A stretch of DNA of 64,000 nucleotides from Alligator mississippiensis. Lineage: Eukaryota > Chordata > Crocodylia > Alligatoridae. The notes under the pieces were generated by a model. That model saw only the letters and a list, made by a program, of their open reading frames with translations. It searched no databases and had not been told where the DNA came from. The stretch spans positions 53,111,434 to 53,175,433 of the forward strand of contig NC_081828.1 of the NCBI RefSeq assembly GCF_030867095.1. The letters run 5' to 3'. Below are positions 20,414-30,234 of this stretch, piece by piece. The position numbers and the translations under genes are program-made. How positions within the stretch are numbered: the stretch's first letter is position 1; each line of letters starts with the position of its first letter.

Positions 20414-22113
20414 TTTTAAACTACACTTGATATTAGCACATTCCTTGCAAGAATTTCATGTGGTTCAGAGAGATTCCTTTGGGCCAGTTCAGACAGCTCC
20501 TGTCCACTGCCATTTGTAAAGCGAGCTTTTCCAGGGAATTTAAAGATATTCTGGGTGGCCAGCTGTAGAGAATTCTTATGCCTATAATATATATAGGGTC
20601 TGAAAGAACAACATACAAGAATAACAGCCTTAAAGATTATTGTTATTTTTCTAACTTCAAATTCTTGATCAAAACACCTCATTCTGAGGAATGAATTTGC
20701 CTTGTATTACCATCCTCATCTTACTTTGCCAGCTTTTCACCAAAATTATTTGCCCATTGCAACCTAGCCATTTCCTGTAGTTGTATCTGACGTGTATTAT
20801 TTCTGTCGTTGTACCTTTTTCTCTGACAAATTATTTCTCCAGAATTATGTCTCTTTCTTCTCTATGTGGTGCCAGCTGATTGTTGTCAAGTGGTCTGGAA
20901 AGTCCTGAAGAGCTTCATAATTATGAGCTGTGGTGATGAGCCAAAGCAATCACAGTGCTTCATTGTCTCAGATGACCTGTAAGGGAGCAGTATGAGCACA
21001 TACAGCTTCTTTGGGCTCCGCCTCCGCATACAGCTGCTTATTGCTACAGGGTTGGTTATTTGATCTACTTACTATTGCTGGATCTCTCTGCGTGTGTTAT
21101 GCAATCAGCATCAGAAAGATAATGCCTGTGGCTGTTTCGCCTAGTTTCACTCATGGAAAATCCATTCTCCCTTGCAATGTAAAAACAGTGCTAATATTAA
21201 CCTTTAGGTGGAGCATAAGGTGGTGAACCTTAAGGTTTTCAGTGTAGTGAGTCTGAATATCTCAATTCCAAACCTTCTTGAAATAAAAGAGAAGTTTGTA
21301 GTTTGCTCATGGAAAACTGGAATTATCTGATGTTTCTGCATCAGAATGCTTGGAAAATAAATAGGCCAAATAATGTACAAAACAACATGGCCAATAAGCA
21401 CTAGCATCTTGAATGGGTGCAGTTTCAATTATTTAAAAATTGTATTAGACTCCCATATAACTTGCATGGGCCAGAAGTGAGAGAGCCTATTCTAGGAAGG
21501 CATGGGGAAAAATCTAGACATGCAAGTAGCTCAAAAAACAACAACAATAACACATGTTTCTGCTATTTCCTCCATGTATTCTGACCAAATATGCATTACT
21601 GTTGGGCATTTTGTGTGTCTGGGTCTCAGACCTAAGAGAAATCACATCTAATGGCAACATAAATGTGGAGAAGAGTTGAGTACAAATAAAAGTGGGAATA
21701 ATTTCTAAATTATGAAAGGGGAAACTTAAGACCTAAATACTCAGAGTAGAAGATGCATGCTAAATCTTTGTTCTAAGGTGACATAAGCCAGAAATGGTTT
21801 TTGTTATATTTTTTAATTTGCAGTAAGATCCAACTAAGTAAAGAATTTAATGTTATGAAATTTTAGAAACATTCCATATGACCATAGCCATATAATGAGT
21901 CAGTTTTTTCCATGGTGAAACTAATGCACATATCCATGATACTACTCTGTTCACCCGAAAAGGAGCTGTACTATAGTGGTCTCTGAAATAATCCCGTATG
22001 TTTTTTAGGGAAGGCTGTGATATGAACTGTGGACCAGCCATGAAAGACTCTTAAGTTCTTGGTGAGCTTACACCCCACTAAGCCATATGTGAAAACAGTG
22101 AATGACATCACAG
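20414..22113. other. Intron of copy 2, partly alignable to the copy 1 intron
   Basis: 20860-21310 corresponds to 8990-9760 of copy 1, minus the hAT inserted there. The rest is AT-rich intronic sequence with no recognised element. The 3' splice site is probably the 'catcacag' ending at 22113, although its pyrimidine tract is weak. Confidence 0.45.
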
Positions 22114-22114
22114 G

Positions 22115-23278
22115 ATGGATGTGGAGGCGGACTGGGAGTCTGATAATGACACTTGTGACACAGGTGAGGAGCATTCAGATGAGTCCAGCCAGACCTCTGA
22201 GCAGGGAGCTTGTAAATCTAGCCTTCAGCTCAAGGTTGAGGTAGACTACTCACAACCATCCAGTCGTAGTTGCAGCCCTGCTGGACCTTCAGGTAAGCAA
22301 GAACTCCCTGTAGAATTACAGTGTGAAGATGAAGAGACTTATGAGACCTATTATCAGAAGAGAGGTGAGACCACAACTGGGGTCTTTGTCACCTCCAGCA
22401 CCAACTTTGACCTGCAGTGTGAAGATGAGGATCTGGAACTCTATTCCTCAGAGCAGTCAGAGGAACCTCAGGGTGGATTAAGTGAGGATGATGAAAACAC
22501 CATTCTGATTGAGGATTTTGATGAGGAGGAACTAGAGCCTATCTCTGGAGAAGCTTATCGATGCAAGAAGTGTGGTACTTCTTTTCAGGACCTGAGTGAA
22601 TTAAAGGAACACAAGCAGATCCACTTGACAGAGAATTCATACCGATGCCCAGTCTGTGGCAAAGAGTTCTTCCGAGCTGCAAACTTACGAATGCATAAGC
22701 TCATTCATTCTAGTGAAAGGCCGCACAAATGTCCAGAGTGTGACAAAGGTTTCATCCGCACGGCAGATGTCTGGAGGCACCTACGCAATGTACACAAGAT
22801 AGAGCGCTCCATGGTAATTTTGGGAAGTGGTATGGTTAGGAACCCATGGTCCACAGTGCACCGAAACCAGCATGGTAATGGGGACAGTGATCAACAGTTT
22901 TCAGAAAACCAGAAGTCTGGGGAAGAAGAGTCAAAATGTTATATCTGCCCCACATGTGGCAAAGGTTTCCGTAAACCCAATCTGCTATCCAAACATAAGG
23001 TGATCCACCGGCAAGACAAACCATATAAATGCCAGGAATGTGGCATGGCCTTTGTCCAACTACTTAGACTAAAAAGGCACCAGCAGACTCATTCTGGAGA
23101 GCGCCCTTTCTATTGTGAAGAGTGTGGAGGGACTTTCACACGACTGGCGTCACTACAGCGCCACCAACGGATCCATACCGGGGAGAAACCCTATTCTTGT
23201 GCTTACTGTGGTCATTCCTTCACTGAGTCAGGTACTCTAAGGAGGCATGAGCGAACACATAGGATGGACAAATCTTAG
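22115..23278 (+). CDS. C2H2 zinc-finger protein, seven fingers (tandem copy 2)
   Basis: This exon encodes 387 residues and is a close paralogue of the gene at 10675-11832, with well over four residues in five identical by eye. The layout is the same: an acidic N-terminal region of about 147 residues, three fingers (about 148-227), a spacer of about 47 residues (two longer in total than copy 1), then four fingers ending in HERTH shortly before the stop. The residues expected to contact DNA are the same in all fingers except finger 7, where a serine is a threonine. The spacer is the most divergent part. As in copy 1, an in-frame TGA lies 12 bases before the ATG, so the start is here unless spliced from 18149-18212. 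Nuclear DNA-binding regulator is the family expectation; orthologue not recognised. Confidence 0.93.
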   Translation: MDVEADWESDNDTCDTGEEHSDESSQTSEQGACKSSLQLKVEVDYSQPSSRSCSPAGPSGKQELPVELQCEDEETYETYYQKRGETTTGVFVTSSTNFDLQCEDEDLELYSSEQSEEPQGGLSEDDENTILIEDFDEEELEPISGEAYRCKKCGTSFQDLSELKEHKQIHLTENSYRCPVCGKEFFRAANLRMHKLIHSSERPHKCPECDKGFIRTADVWRHLRNVHKIERSMVILGSGMVRNPWSTVHRNQHGNGDSDQQFSENQKSGEEESKCYICPTCGKGFRKPNLLSKHKVIHRQDKPYKCQECGMAFVQLLRLKRHQQTHSGERPFYCEECGGTFTRLASLQRHQRIHTGEKPYSCAYCGHSFTESGTLRRHERTHRMDKS

Positions 23279-24350
23279 TGTGTAGGCCTCTGTGAATGCA
23301 GTCTCCAGTATTTCCCTGTATCTGAATGAGACCTATTCAGCTATGTTAGAAGATCTGCCCCATGCTGCACACAGAGGCCAATCCAGAGTCCCCTTCCTAA
23401 AGATGGCCAGTATAACCCTAGTAAAAATACACTGCTGCATAAGGAGCTCTATGATCTTTGACCACGAAGATGGTGCTGACTGTTTTTGAACCCATCCTTA
23501 TCAGTTAAAAAAGGAAATAGCTTTCATTGCCATTGTGTAATGGAGGAGATATTTTAAGCATAAAGTCCCTCACAAGTGCTGTGTAATGTCATAAATGACC
23601 CAACTGGTGGGTGGGAACCAAATTCAGCTTTTCTCAAGGATTTTATTAGTTAAATGAGTGATTCCCAACCAGGGTGTCTCAGGATCCTTTCAAGGGTGCA
23701 ATATTAGCACGGTTAGGTGTGCAAACGTGATTCACAAGGCAAACCGAGAAATTTCAAATAGGAATCCATAGCTTTATGAATATTCTACTCTGTTGTGGTC
23801 TTTTTGAGCTCTTTGCAGCAGAAGGATTTGCTCTATTATTTTTTATAGTAAAAAAAAGTGAAAACTAAGAATTTCAGGGATGTAGTTTATAGCTATATAT
23901 AAAACTAAGAGTTGGCATTTTCCACAGAATGCCACAAGTCTGTTGAGGGGCACCTCGATTCCATCAAGGGGTGCCTCAGGTCTGTTGAGGTTGAGAACCA
24001 TTGGCTTAAACAATGTTCATCTGCAGTCCTTGTCTCTGATTTGGTTGGTATTACTGTTTAAAATGTGATTGCTGTCTAGCACTAGATTTGGAGATCTGCA
24101 GACATTTGTGAAGACTGCACAGTCCACTTAGTTGGAGTTGGCCCATCCACACTTTCTCTTTGTGTGTTCTTTCATGTTTTTTAATGAAGTATTTTTATTT
24201 GAAAGAGAAGCATTGTGTCTGTTGTTTTTAAAAAGAATTCCAGATTCTTAATAAATCAGACAGTTAACAGATGTGCCTATACATGCTGCTTATTTATTGC
24301 CTAAGGGGATATTTGGGGTTGTGTGTCTGAATAAACATTGTTTCACTGGA
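23279..24350 (+). other. 3' UTR of zinc-finger copy 2
   Basis: Aligns patchily with the copy 1 3' UTR and carries an inserted hAT at 23656-24003. Two AATAAA hexamers, at 24250-24255 and 24330-24335, are candidate polyadenylation signals. The first lies in a segment where copy 1 has lost the motif. Confidence 0.6.
23656..24003 (+). mobile_element. Non-autonomous hAT element in the 3' UTR of copy 2
   Basis: Starts gagtgattcccaacc and ends ggttgagaaccattg, degraded inverted termini of the 'cagtggttctcaacc' family. It shares 'ggatcctttcaagggtgc', 'taggtgtgcaaac' and 'aactaagagttggcatttt' with the copy at 43190-43511, in the same orientation. The flanks agttaaat and gcttaaac are at best a worn duplication. 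Copy 1 of the gene lacks it. Confidence 0.82.
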
Positions 24351-24575
24351 CTGCTGTGGGAATCAGGCTTTTGAATCACAAATCACAATCAGGCTGCTGT
24401 GGGAATCAGGCTCTATAATATCTGTAGAACTTAGGTCAAACTTTCTACAAAGTTCAGGGAACCTTTCTTATGTGACATCCTGCATCCACACAGCAGCTGA
24501 TCGAAGTGTTTTACAAGACCTGATTGTATCACGCTCTTGCAATGCTTTCTATGAGGGTCTTGGCTCAGAATAAGG
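24351..24575. repeat. Short direct duplication
   Basis: The phrase gctgtgggaatcaggct occurs twice about 40 bases apart (near 24352 and 24393), with 'aatcacaaatcacaatcagg' between. The rest is plain intergenic sequence. Confidence 0.5.
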
Positions 24576-24579
24576 GTGA

Positions 24580-25015
24580 AGTTACTCATTACACTTAAAC
24601 AATACTAAAGACACTTTAGATGTAAGTGTCCGTATATTAAGGCTTGTTAACTCATGCTAAATACCCTCTAAAAATTTCAAAGTTACACTGCTTTAGGTGA
24701 AGCAATAACTCTGGGCTGTGCTTCCTAGCTCATGTTAGGATAATAGCAGTCTGCTCCACAGAGATAAAGCAATTTGCAGTCTTCCAGCATCCCAGGATAC
24801 ACTGCTCCCAGAGAGCAAGGATAGAGCCCAGGTGTTCTGGCTCCTAGCTGTGCTCTAGTGGCAAGTCAGAGCTGTGCAGGTAAGCAACAGTATTAACCCT
24901 TAATGTACAACTATTCTCAGCATGTTCTCATTTTAATGAGGCTTAACGTTCCACATTTAGTATAGTCTAAGTGCAACGTGTAACTTCAAGTCTAACTGCT
25001 TTAACTTGTATCTTT
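24580..25015. mobile_element. Possible degenerate palindromic DNA transposon
   Basis: Left part ('agatgtaagtgt', 'ttaaggcttgttaactcatg', 'ctaaataccctct', 'aaagttacactgc') is loosely the inverse of the right part ('taatgaggcttaacgttcc', 'agtctaagtgcaacgtgtaac'). Similar wording recurs at about 63060-63290, which suggests one interspersed family. The ends are not fixed. Confidence 0.35.
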
Positions 25016-25133
25016 TGACTGCAGATAGGAAGCCAGTTGTTACAGCTTCACCAGTTCAGTTGGTCACTTTGAGCACCTGTACACGTCGGGTGTCTGCTTC
25101 AAAGCTTGCTAATTAGTATGCTCCAGCAGCCTC

Positions 25134-25273
25134 CACGTCATGTCTATTCAGTGTCCCTGCACTTCAAAATGGCAGTGGGGGCACTTGAACTAAAGCTCAT
25201 TGAACGAGCTTTAGTTCTAGCACCTCCACCACCATTTTGAAGCATAGGACACTGTATACATGTGACACTGTGT
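25134..25273. mobile_element. Near-perfect hairpin (foldback) element
   Basis: The sequence reads outward from a short loop at about 25198-25204 as two long inverted arms: 'cacttcaaaatggcagtggg', 'ttgaactaaagctc' on the left and 'gagctttagttctag', 'ccaccattttgaag' on the right, extending through 'agtgtcc' and 'ggacact'. It is probably the core of a foldback MITE; outer ends and target duplication were not resolved. Confidence 0.65.
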
Positions 25274-25309
25274 GTGCTTTAATTAGAGCGGTTCTCATAG
25301 CCACTCCAA

Positions 25310-26299
25310 TTAAAGTGCCCCCCACCTCCACCCCAGAGCCCAAGTATAGATGCTCTAAAATTTCATCCAACAATGGAGTTCATGTCCTTAGAAAAATGAC
25401 CAATAGCCCACCTCCTAGAAATGTTATGGAAGGTTGGTTTCAAGGTTCCTCAGAATCAGTAAAAAACCTAGGATTTTATGGTTTGCTACATGTTGATATA
25501 TCAAAAACAGTGATGCCAAACAGACTTGCTTAACTGCTGCAGGGACAATGTGACAGTCAAATGCTCTGTGTAGTCCATGCCACTGAAATGATCTCCCTCT
25601 CTAATATAGGCAAATCTCAACATATAACTTGCAGTCTTATGTATGTGCCAGCTAATGTATTTGTTACAAAAATACAGGGTCCTTCTCCAAACTCAATTCT
25701 GTGGTTAGTGCCAACAGTATTAAATAAGGGTGGGGTGTAGTTTAGCAGTTGGTCTACACTCAGGTTTTCCCTGACTGAACCGAAAACTAGATTTAGATAC
25801 ATAGGTGCAGCATTCTAATGTGGACGCGGTATTATTGATATAAAGATGTTTTGGTATCCAAGCCATATTTACCAGTATCAAATACCTTTCTATCTGTATA
25901 GATGCCTTTCTTTAAGTAGGTTCATTTAGTTGTCAGCAAGATCTGTGCAAAAAAGTGAGGGTAGATAAGTATTAAGAGAGGCTCTCAAGCCACACTCAAG
26001 CAATTGGTGTCAGATCAGATGTGAAATGGTGGGTCTATCTCACGGCACTATACCAGTGTGCAAAACCTGCTGATATAACTTATCGAAGGAAGCCATTTAT
26101 GTCCGTCTTGAAATACCAACTAAAATTTGTTATTATTCTGGCTTGCCAACATTTTAGTTACCCAACTAACAAGTTATGAGTCAAATGGTAAAAGTTTAAT
26201 GCTATTAAAATATGTACATTAGAGTTCTTAATGATCCTAGGAGCACAAAGGATGATCCTAGGCTCCTAGGTTCCTAATGATCCTAGGAGCCCAAAGGAA
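25310..26299. other. Intergenic, nothing recognised
   Basis: No coding exon, terminal repeat or RNA gene seen. A short direct repeat 'aatgatcctaggagc' occurs at about 26230 and 26276. Confidence 0.35.
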
Positions 26300-27150
26300 G
26301 TCCGTTCCCTTTTGTAAGGAAGGCAGCAAAAGGGCTGGAAGACCCTCTTGGCTCAATAGGGAAGTCCTTGACCTCTGGAAATTTAAAAAGAGAAGCTTAT
26401 AAGGGATGGAAGTCAGAAATTACCCCCAAAGAGGAATACTTAGCAATAGCTGACACCTGTAGGGAGCAGATTAGGAAAGCAAAGGCACAAACTGAATACA
26501 AATTGGCAACTGGAATCAAGGACAACAAAAAGTCCTTCTTTAGATAGGTAGGACGCTGGAGAAAAAATATGGGGAACATAGGGCCCCTGATGAACAAAAT
26601 GGGATAGCTGATAACTGACACTCAGGACAAAACCAAACTCCTTAATGAATACTTCATATCGGTATTCCTCCAGTCCAAGGATGTTAGACTGCTTGACAGG
26701 ATACAGCATGATCAAGGTGGAGGTGATCACCCTCCCATAGCTGGCAAAGATCTTGCGGGGGAATACCTAGAGAGGCTGAATAGCTACAAGTCAGTTGGAC
26801 TGGATGAACTACACCTGAGAGTGCTAATAGAACTGGCTGACATAATTGCGTGACCTATGGCCAAGCTATTTGAGGACTCATGGTGCTTGGGAGAGGCCCC
26901 AGAAGACTGGAAGAGGGCCAAGGTGGTGCCTATCTTCAAGAAAGGGAGAAAGGACGACCCAGGGAATTACAGGCAAATCAGTTTGAGCTCAGTCCCTGTT
27001 AAAATCCTGGAAAAAAATACCAAAGAATCCATTATTGATAAGCTTATTGATTGATAAGTCTTTTCTGCCCAATTACAGAGGGGCTGAACCTGATGATCTT
27101 GTAAGGTCCCTTCCAGCCCCTAACATCTATGGATTTATGATATGAGATAG
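26300..27150 (+). mobile_element. CR1 LINE, ORF2 fragment fused to 3' tail by internal loss
   Basis: The 5' part matches the linker between endonuclease and reverse transcriptase of CR1 (a frame equivalent to SRIKDNKKSF of the copy at 58495). Next comes the start of the polymerase palm: a frame at 26857 reads EAPEDWKRAKVVPIFKKGRK and then NYRQISLSSVP. At about 27055 it jumps directly to the 3' tail ('aacctgatgatcttgtaagg', 'catctatggatttatga'), so most of the reverse transcriptase is missing. Several stops and frame changes make it long dead. Confidence 0.85.
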
Positions 27151-28826
27151 GATATGCAATTGGTAGAATTAGTGCCAGTGAGTCTAGTGTTGTTGAAAAG
27201 GCTCCAAAGGCGTGAGTAATTGAGAAGTTATAAGATGATATGAATGAAAACTGTGGTAGGCTCATAAAAGGCTAACAAAACCTTCAGAGTGATGTAAGGC
27301 AGTTGGATGTGCAAAATAAAAATTAAACAAGAGTATGATGGCTCCTGTGAAATGTCTCTTCACCCCATCCAATAAAACTGCCACTGATTCCAGTGCATGG
27401 AGTCAGAATTACAGGAGATCTTCTGGTTTCACCACTTACTTAGTTGAGTTTAGAACATGTGTTTAAGGTAATCTTCCTTGCAGTGTATCTGATCTGGGTA
27501 TGAAATATTCTGAAAGCTTTTCCAAACCTTAAGTCTATCATGGTGGCACACTGGGGTGCTAGAAGGGTTAGTGCAGGCCATTTAGGTGACCAAATGTAGT
27601 AAGAAAATGGGAAAGGGAAAGAAAGTGAGAGCAAATATTACTGGTCAGTGACATCACTTCCTTGCAGAACTCTAATATTGGGGGTCTCAATAGAAATTAC
27701 TTATGTTTTGTTCAGATTTGCTGTTGTGCATCTAGGTCTGAGTTCATCCATTTCTAAAAGCTGGGAAGAGAAAATAGTTTTACATATTAATAGTGTGTGA
27801 CATGGAGCATTTGTCCAGCTTGCATAAATGCATCCAGCTCTGAGACATCAGTGGAATCAATGCAAGAAGCTCCTACTTCAGTTATCTGAGACCTGAGCTG
27901 TGCAAATAATCTCTTGTGGCTGTTAGATGGTATTTAAGAGAAATGAAGTTTGGACATTTACTCTGACTTCTGCTTTCTTTTCCCCAGCTAACTATTGTCA
28001 TTCTCCTCAGCCTCACTTGTTATGTTGCAGAAAGCACCTTAGCAGACTACTAATTGATTTTTTTTATTTGAAAATTTTCTCTTTCCTACTTTGCATTTTA
28101 TCCTATGGGACACGTAAAATATATATCCAGTGATATCTTTGCTTCCAGCAGTGGGAGAGTTCATCCACCCCAAACCAATTTACTGTCATTTTCATTTAGC
28201 AGGCTGCAAATCTAACCCGTGCTGAAGATGCCTTCCCTGAATCTCTTATATATGGAAATCTTGGAGAGCTGAGTTAGCAGGTACAGTCTGGGACTGAACA
28301 GTTACAAGGAGCTATATGGCTGTTTATTTTTCCCTGTATTAAATTATTTTCTAGAGTAGGAGTTTTCCTATAGTTTCCTGTTGTGGACCATTTGTGTCTT
28401 AACATTTTTTATTATTTTCATGTTGGTCCACTGAGCCTTCTAGCTCTGATTTTACGCCTTTCCTGTGGCAATGCTGACTGATGGCCTGAAAACTTATATA
28501 AGGACAATATCAAGGAAACAAAGGTGAGAATAAACTCTGCTAGTGCAACAAGTAAAGTTAGTTATGTGTCCCATTCCTTTTATAGCTATGTTGTTCATTT
28601 CTTCTCTGTTACGGGGATTTCTATGTATTAGTACTGAACAATCCTTCATTGCATCGTCTTTATTGTTTAAATATTTTCAGATGACTGCAGTTCACTCTTG
28701 TATCATTAACTGACTTTCAGCATGATACCTTTTTACGTTCCCATTCATGCAAGAAGTCAGGCCAAAGAACAGTGCTAAATTGAGGCTTTATACATTAGCA
28801 AATTTAATTATTCACCAAGGTTATAC
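27151..28826. other. Intergenic or intronic, nothing recognised
   Basis: No feature I can support. If the minus-strand exon at 28827-28948 is real, this would be intron or 3' flank of that gene. Confidence 0.3.
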
Positions 28827-28948
28827 CTGACATAGTTGCTAACAGCTAGGCAGATAACCGATTGTTGCTTTTTCCAGGTTTGGTAATGGAAAAAGGTTCT
28901 GAATACCCCAAAGGAATTCTTGACTGCATCTTGAAACATGTCCATGAT
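28827..28948 (-). CDS. Candidate coding exon of an unrecognised minus-strand gene (exon D)
   Basis: On the minus strand an acceptor (gatctgtgttacag) is followed by 122 bases open in only one frame, then a donor (gtataa). The frame gives 40 residues rich in aromatic and helical residues: IMDMFQDAVKNSFGVFRTFF, then HYQTWKKQQSVICLAVSNYV. Composition and splice signals look like a real internal exon. It starts in phase 0, whereas the candidate exon at 33172-33323 ends in phase 1, so at least one exon between them is missing from my reading. The protein family is not recognised. Confidence 0.4.
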
Positions 28949-29480
28949 CTGTAACACAGATCGGGAGCCACTAGTAGAAACAGGAAATGTCACTGATGGG
29001 CTGGCGTGGTATATACTTAAGTTTGAACAGTTTGTTCACTGTAAGCTCAGAGAGAAGACAACCTGGGAAAGAAGATTTCTGAAAAAAAACATTGTTTTAT
29101 TTTCAGTTATGTAAAGTGGACTTTGTAGTTGTGAGAGGTGCTGGAACACTGATCCTGAGATTGGAGCTTTCTATCCACAAAACTGGTACAGTCATTTCAG
29201 TAATGTATCACCTGGACATATGTGCCTTAGTCCTAATCTGAAAGGGTTAAACATAAAAAGATAGGCTTATTCCTACATCTGTTCAGTCCTCAGTCTCAAA
29301 GTAGAGAGGCCATTAAGATTTAATACCAGGTGTTTACATTACAAAATATGGATATCTGCCCTGGGAGAAGGACCAGCATTTACATTTTAAAAAAATAACA
29401 AAAGTGATGGGGAAACAAGTGTCTTATCCTTTAAACTAGTTATTAAAACGTAATATCAAGAAACTAATTTTTTTCCTTTG
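28949..29480. other. No feature recognised
   Basis: AT-rich sequence between the candidate exon and the hAT-like element. No coding or repeat signature. Confidence 0.35.
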
Positions 29481-29488
29481 TTGGATAT

Positions 29489-30226
29489 AGGGTTGTGTGC
29501 AGTTTCAGGTGTTGATTTGATTCGATGGAGATTTGGACCAATTCGGTGGCCGAATCTCTGAATCCAAACCAAATCAGGGGACCAATTAAAAGGTCCAAAT
29601 CTCTGCCACGAGCCCCCTGACCCCTGCCTGCTCTCCCAGTCCCTCATGGCTGCCCCGCCCACCCCAGCTCCTGTCCCTTTAAAAAAAAAAAACAACAACC
29701 CCCCCCCCCCCCCCCCCTGCACCCACTGGCTGCTGCAGCAGCTGTCGGGGCTTCTGGGAGCCCACCCATGCAGTGCAGGGCTGTGGGGATTGCTGTTCCA
29801 CCAGGCAGGAGCTGGTGAGTTCAGGGTTGTTTGTTTTTTTTTAAAAGGCCAGGAGCTGGGGCAGACGGGGCAACCATGGGCAAGGGCTGGGAGAGTGGGT
29901 GGGGACCGGGGGGGCTCATGGCAGAGTCCCCAGTGCAGTGGGAGGCAGCGGGGATCACCCCCTGCTGGGCAGGAGCTGGTGAATGGGGGCTTTTTTCTTT
30001 CAAAGAGCTGGGAGCTGGGGCCAGGCAGGGCAGCCACTGAGAGCGGGCGAGGGATGGGGCCTGTGTGATTCGTAGATTCAGCTGATTCGGCAACAGCCAA
30101 ATCTCTGAATCAGATGCAGCTGAATTGATTTGGAACAGTGATTCAAATCACTGAATCAAATCACTGTCCCCCGAATCAGCCGAATCCGAATCCAAAGTGA
30201 ATGCTAGCCACTATGCACAGTCCCAG
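29489..30226. mobile_element. Non-autonomous hAT-like element with GC-rich core
   Basis: Ends agggttgtgtgcag and 'ctatgcacagtccc' are imperfect inverted repeats, followed inward by 'gattcg'-rich arms. Flanks ttggatat (29481-29488) and tgggatat (30227-30234) agree in seven of eight bases. The core has two direct copies of a unit starting 'ggcaggagctggtga' (about 29804 and 29968) and an A12/C19 homopolymer tract at 29681-29717. Its termini resemble those of the element at 36508-37791, so they may be one family. Confidence 0.75.
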
Positions 30227-30234
30227 TGGGATAT

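Noticed and set aside
29456-30100. 214-codon minus-strand open frame
   Set aside because: Lies within the non-autonomous hAT-like element and crosses homopolymer tracts. Proline-rich without a domain.
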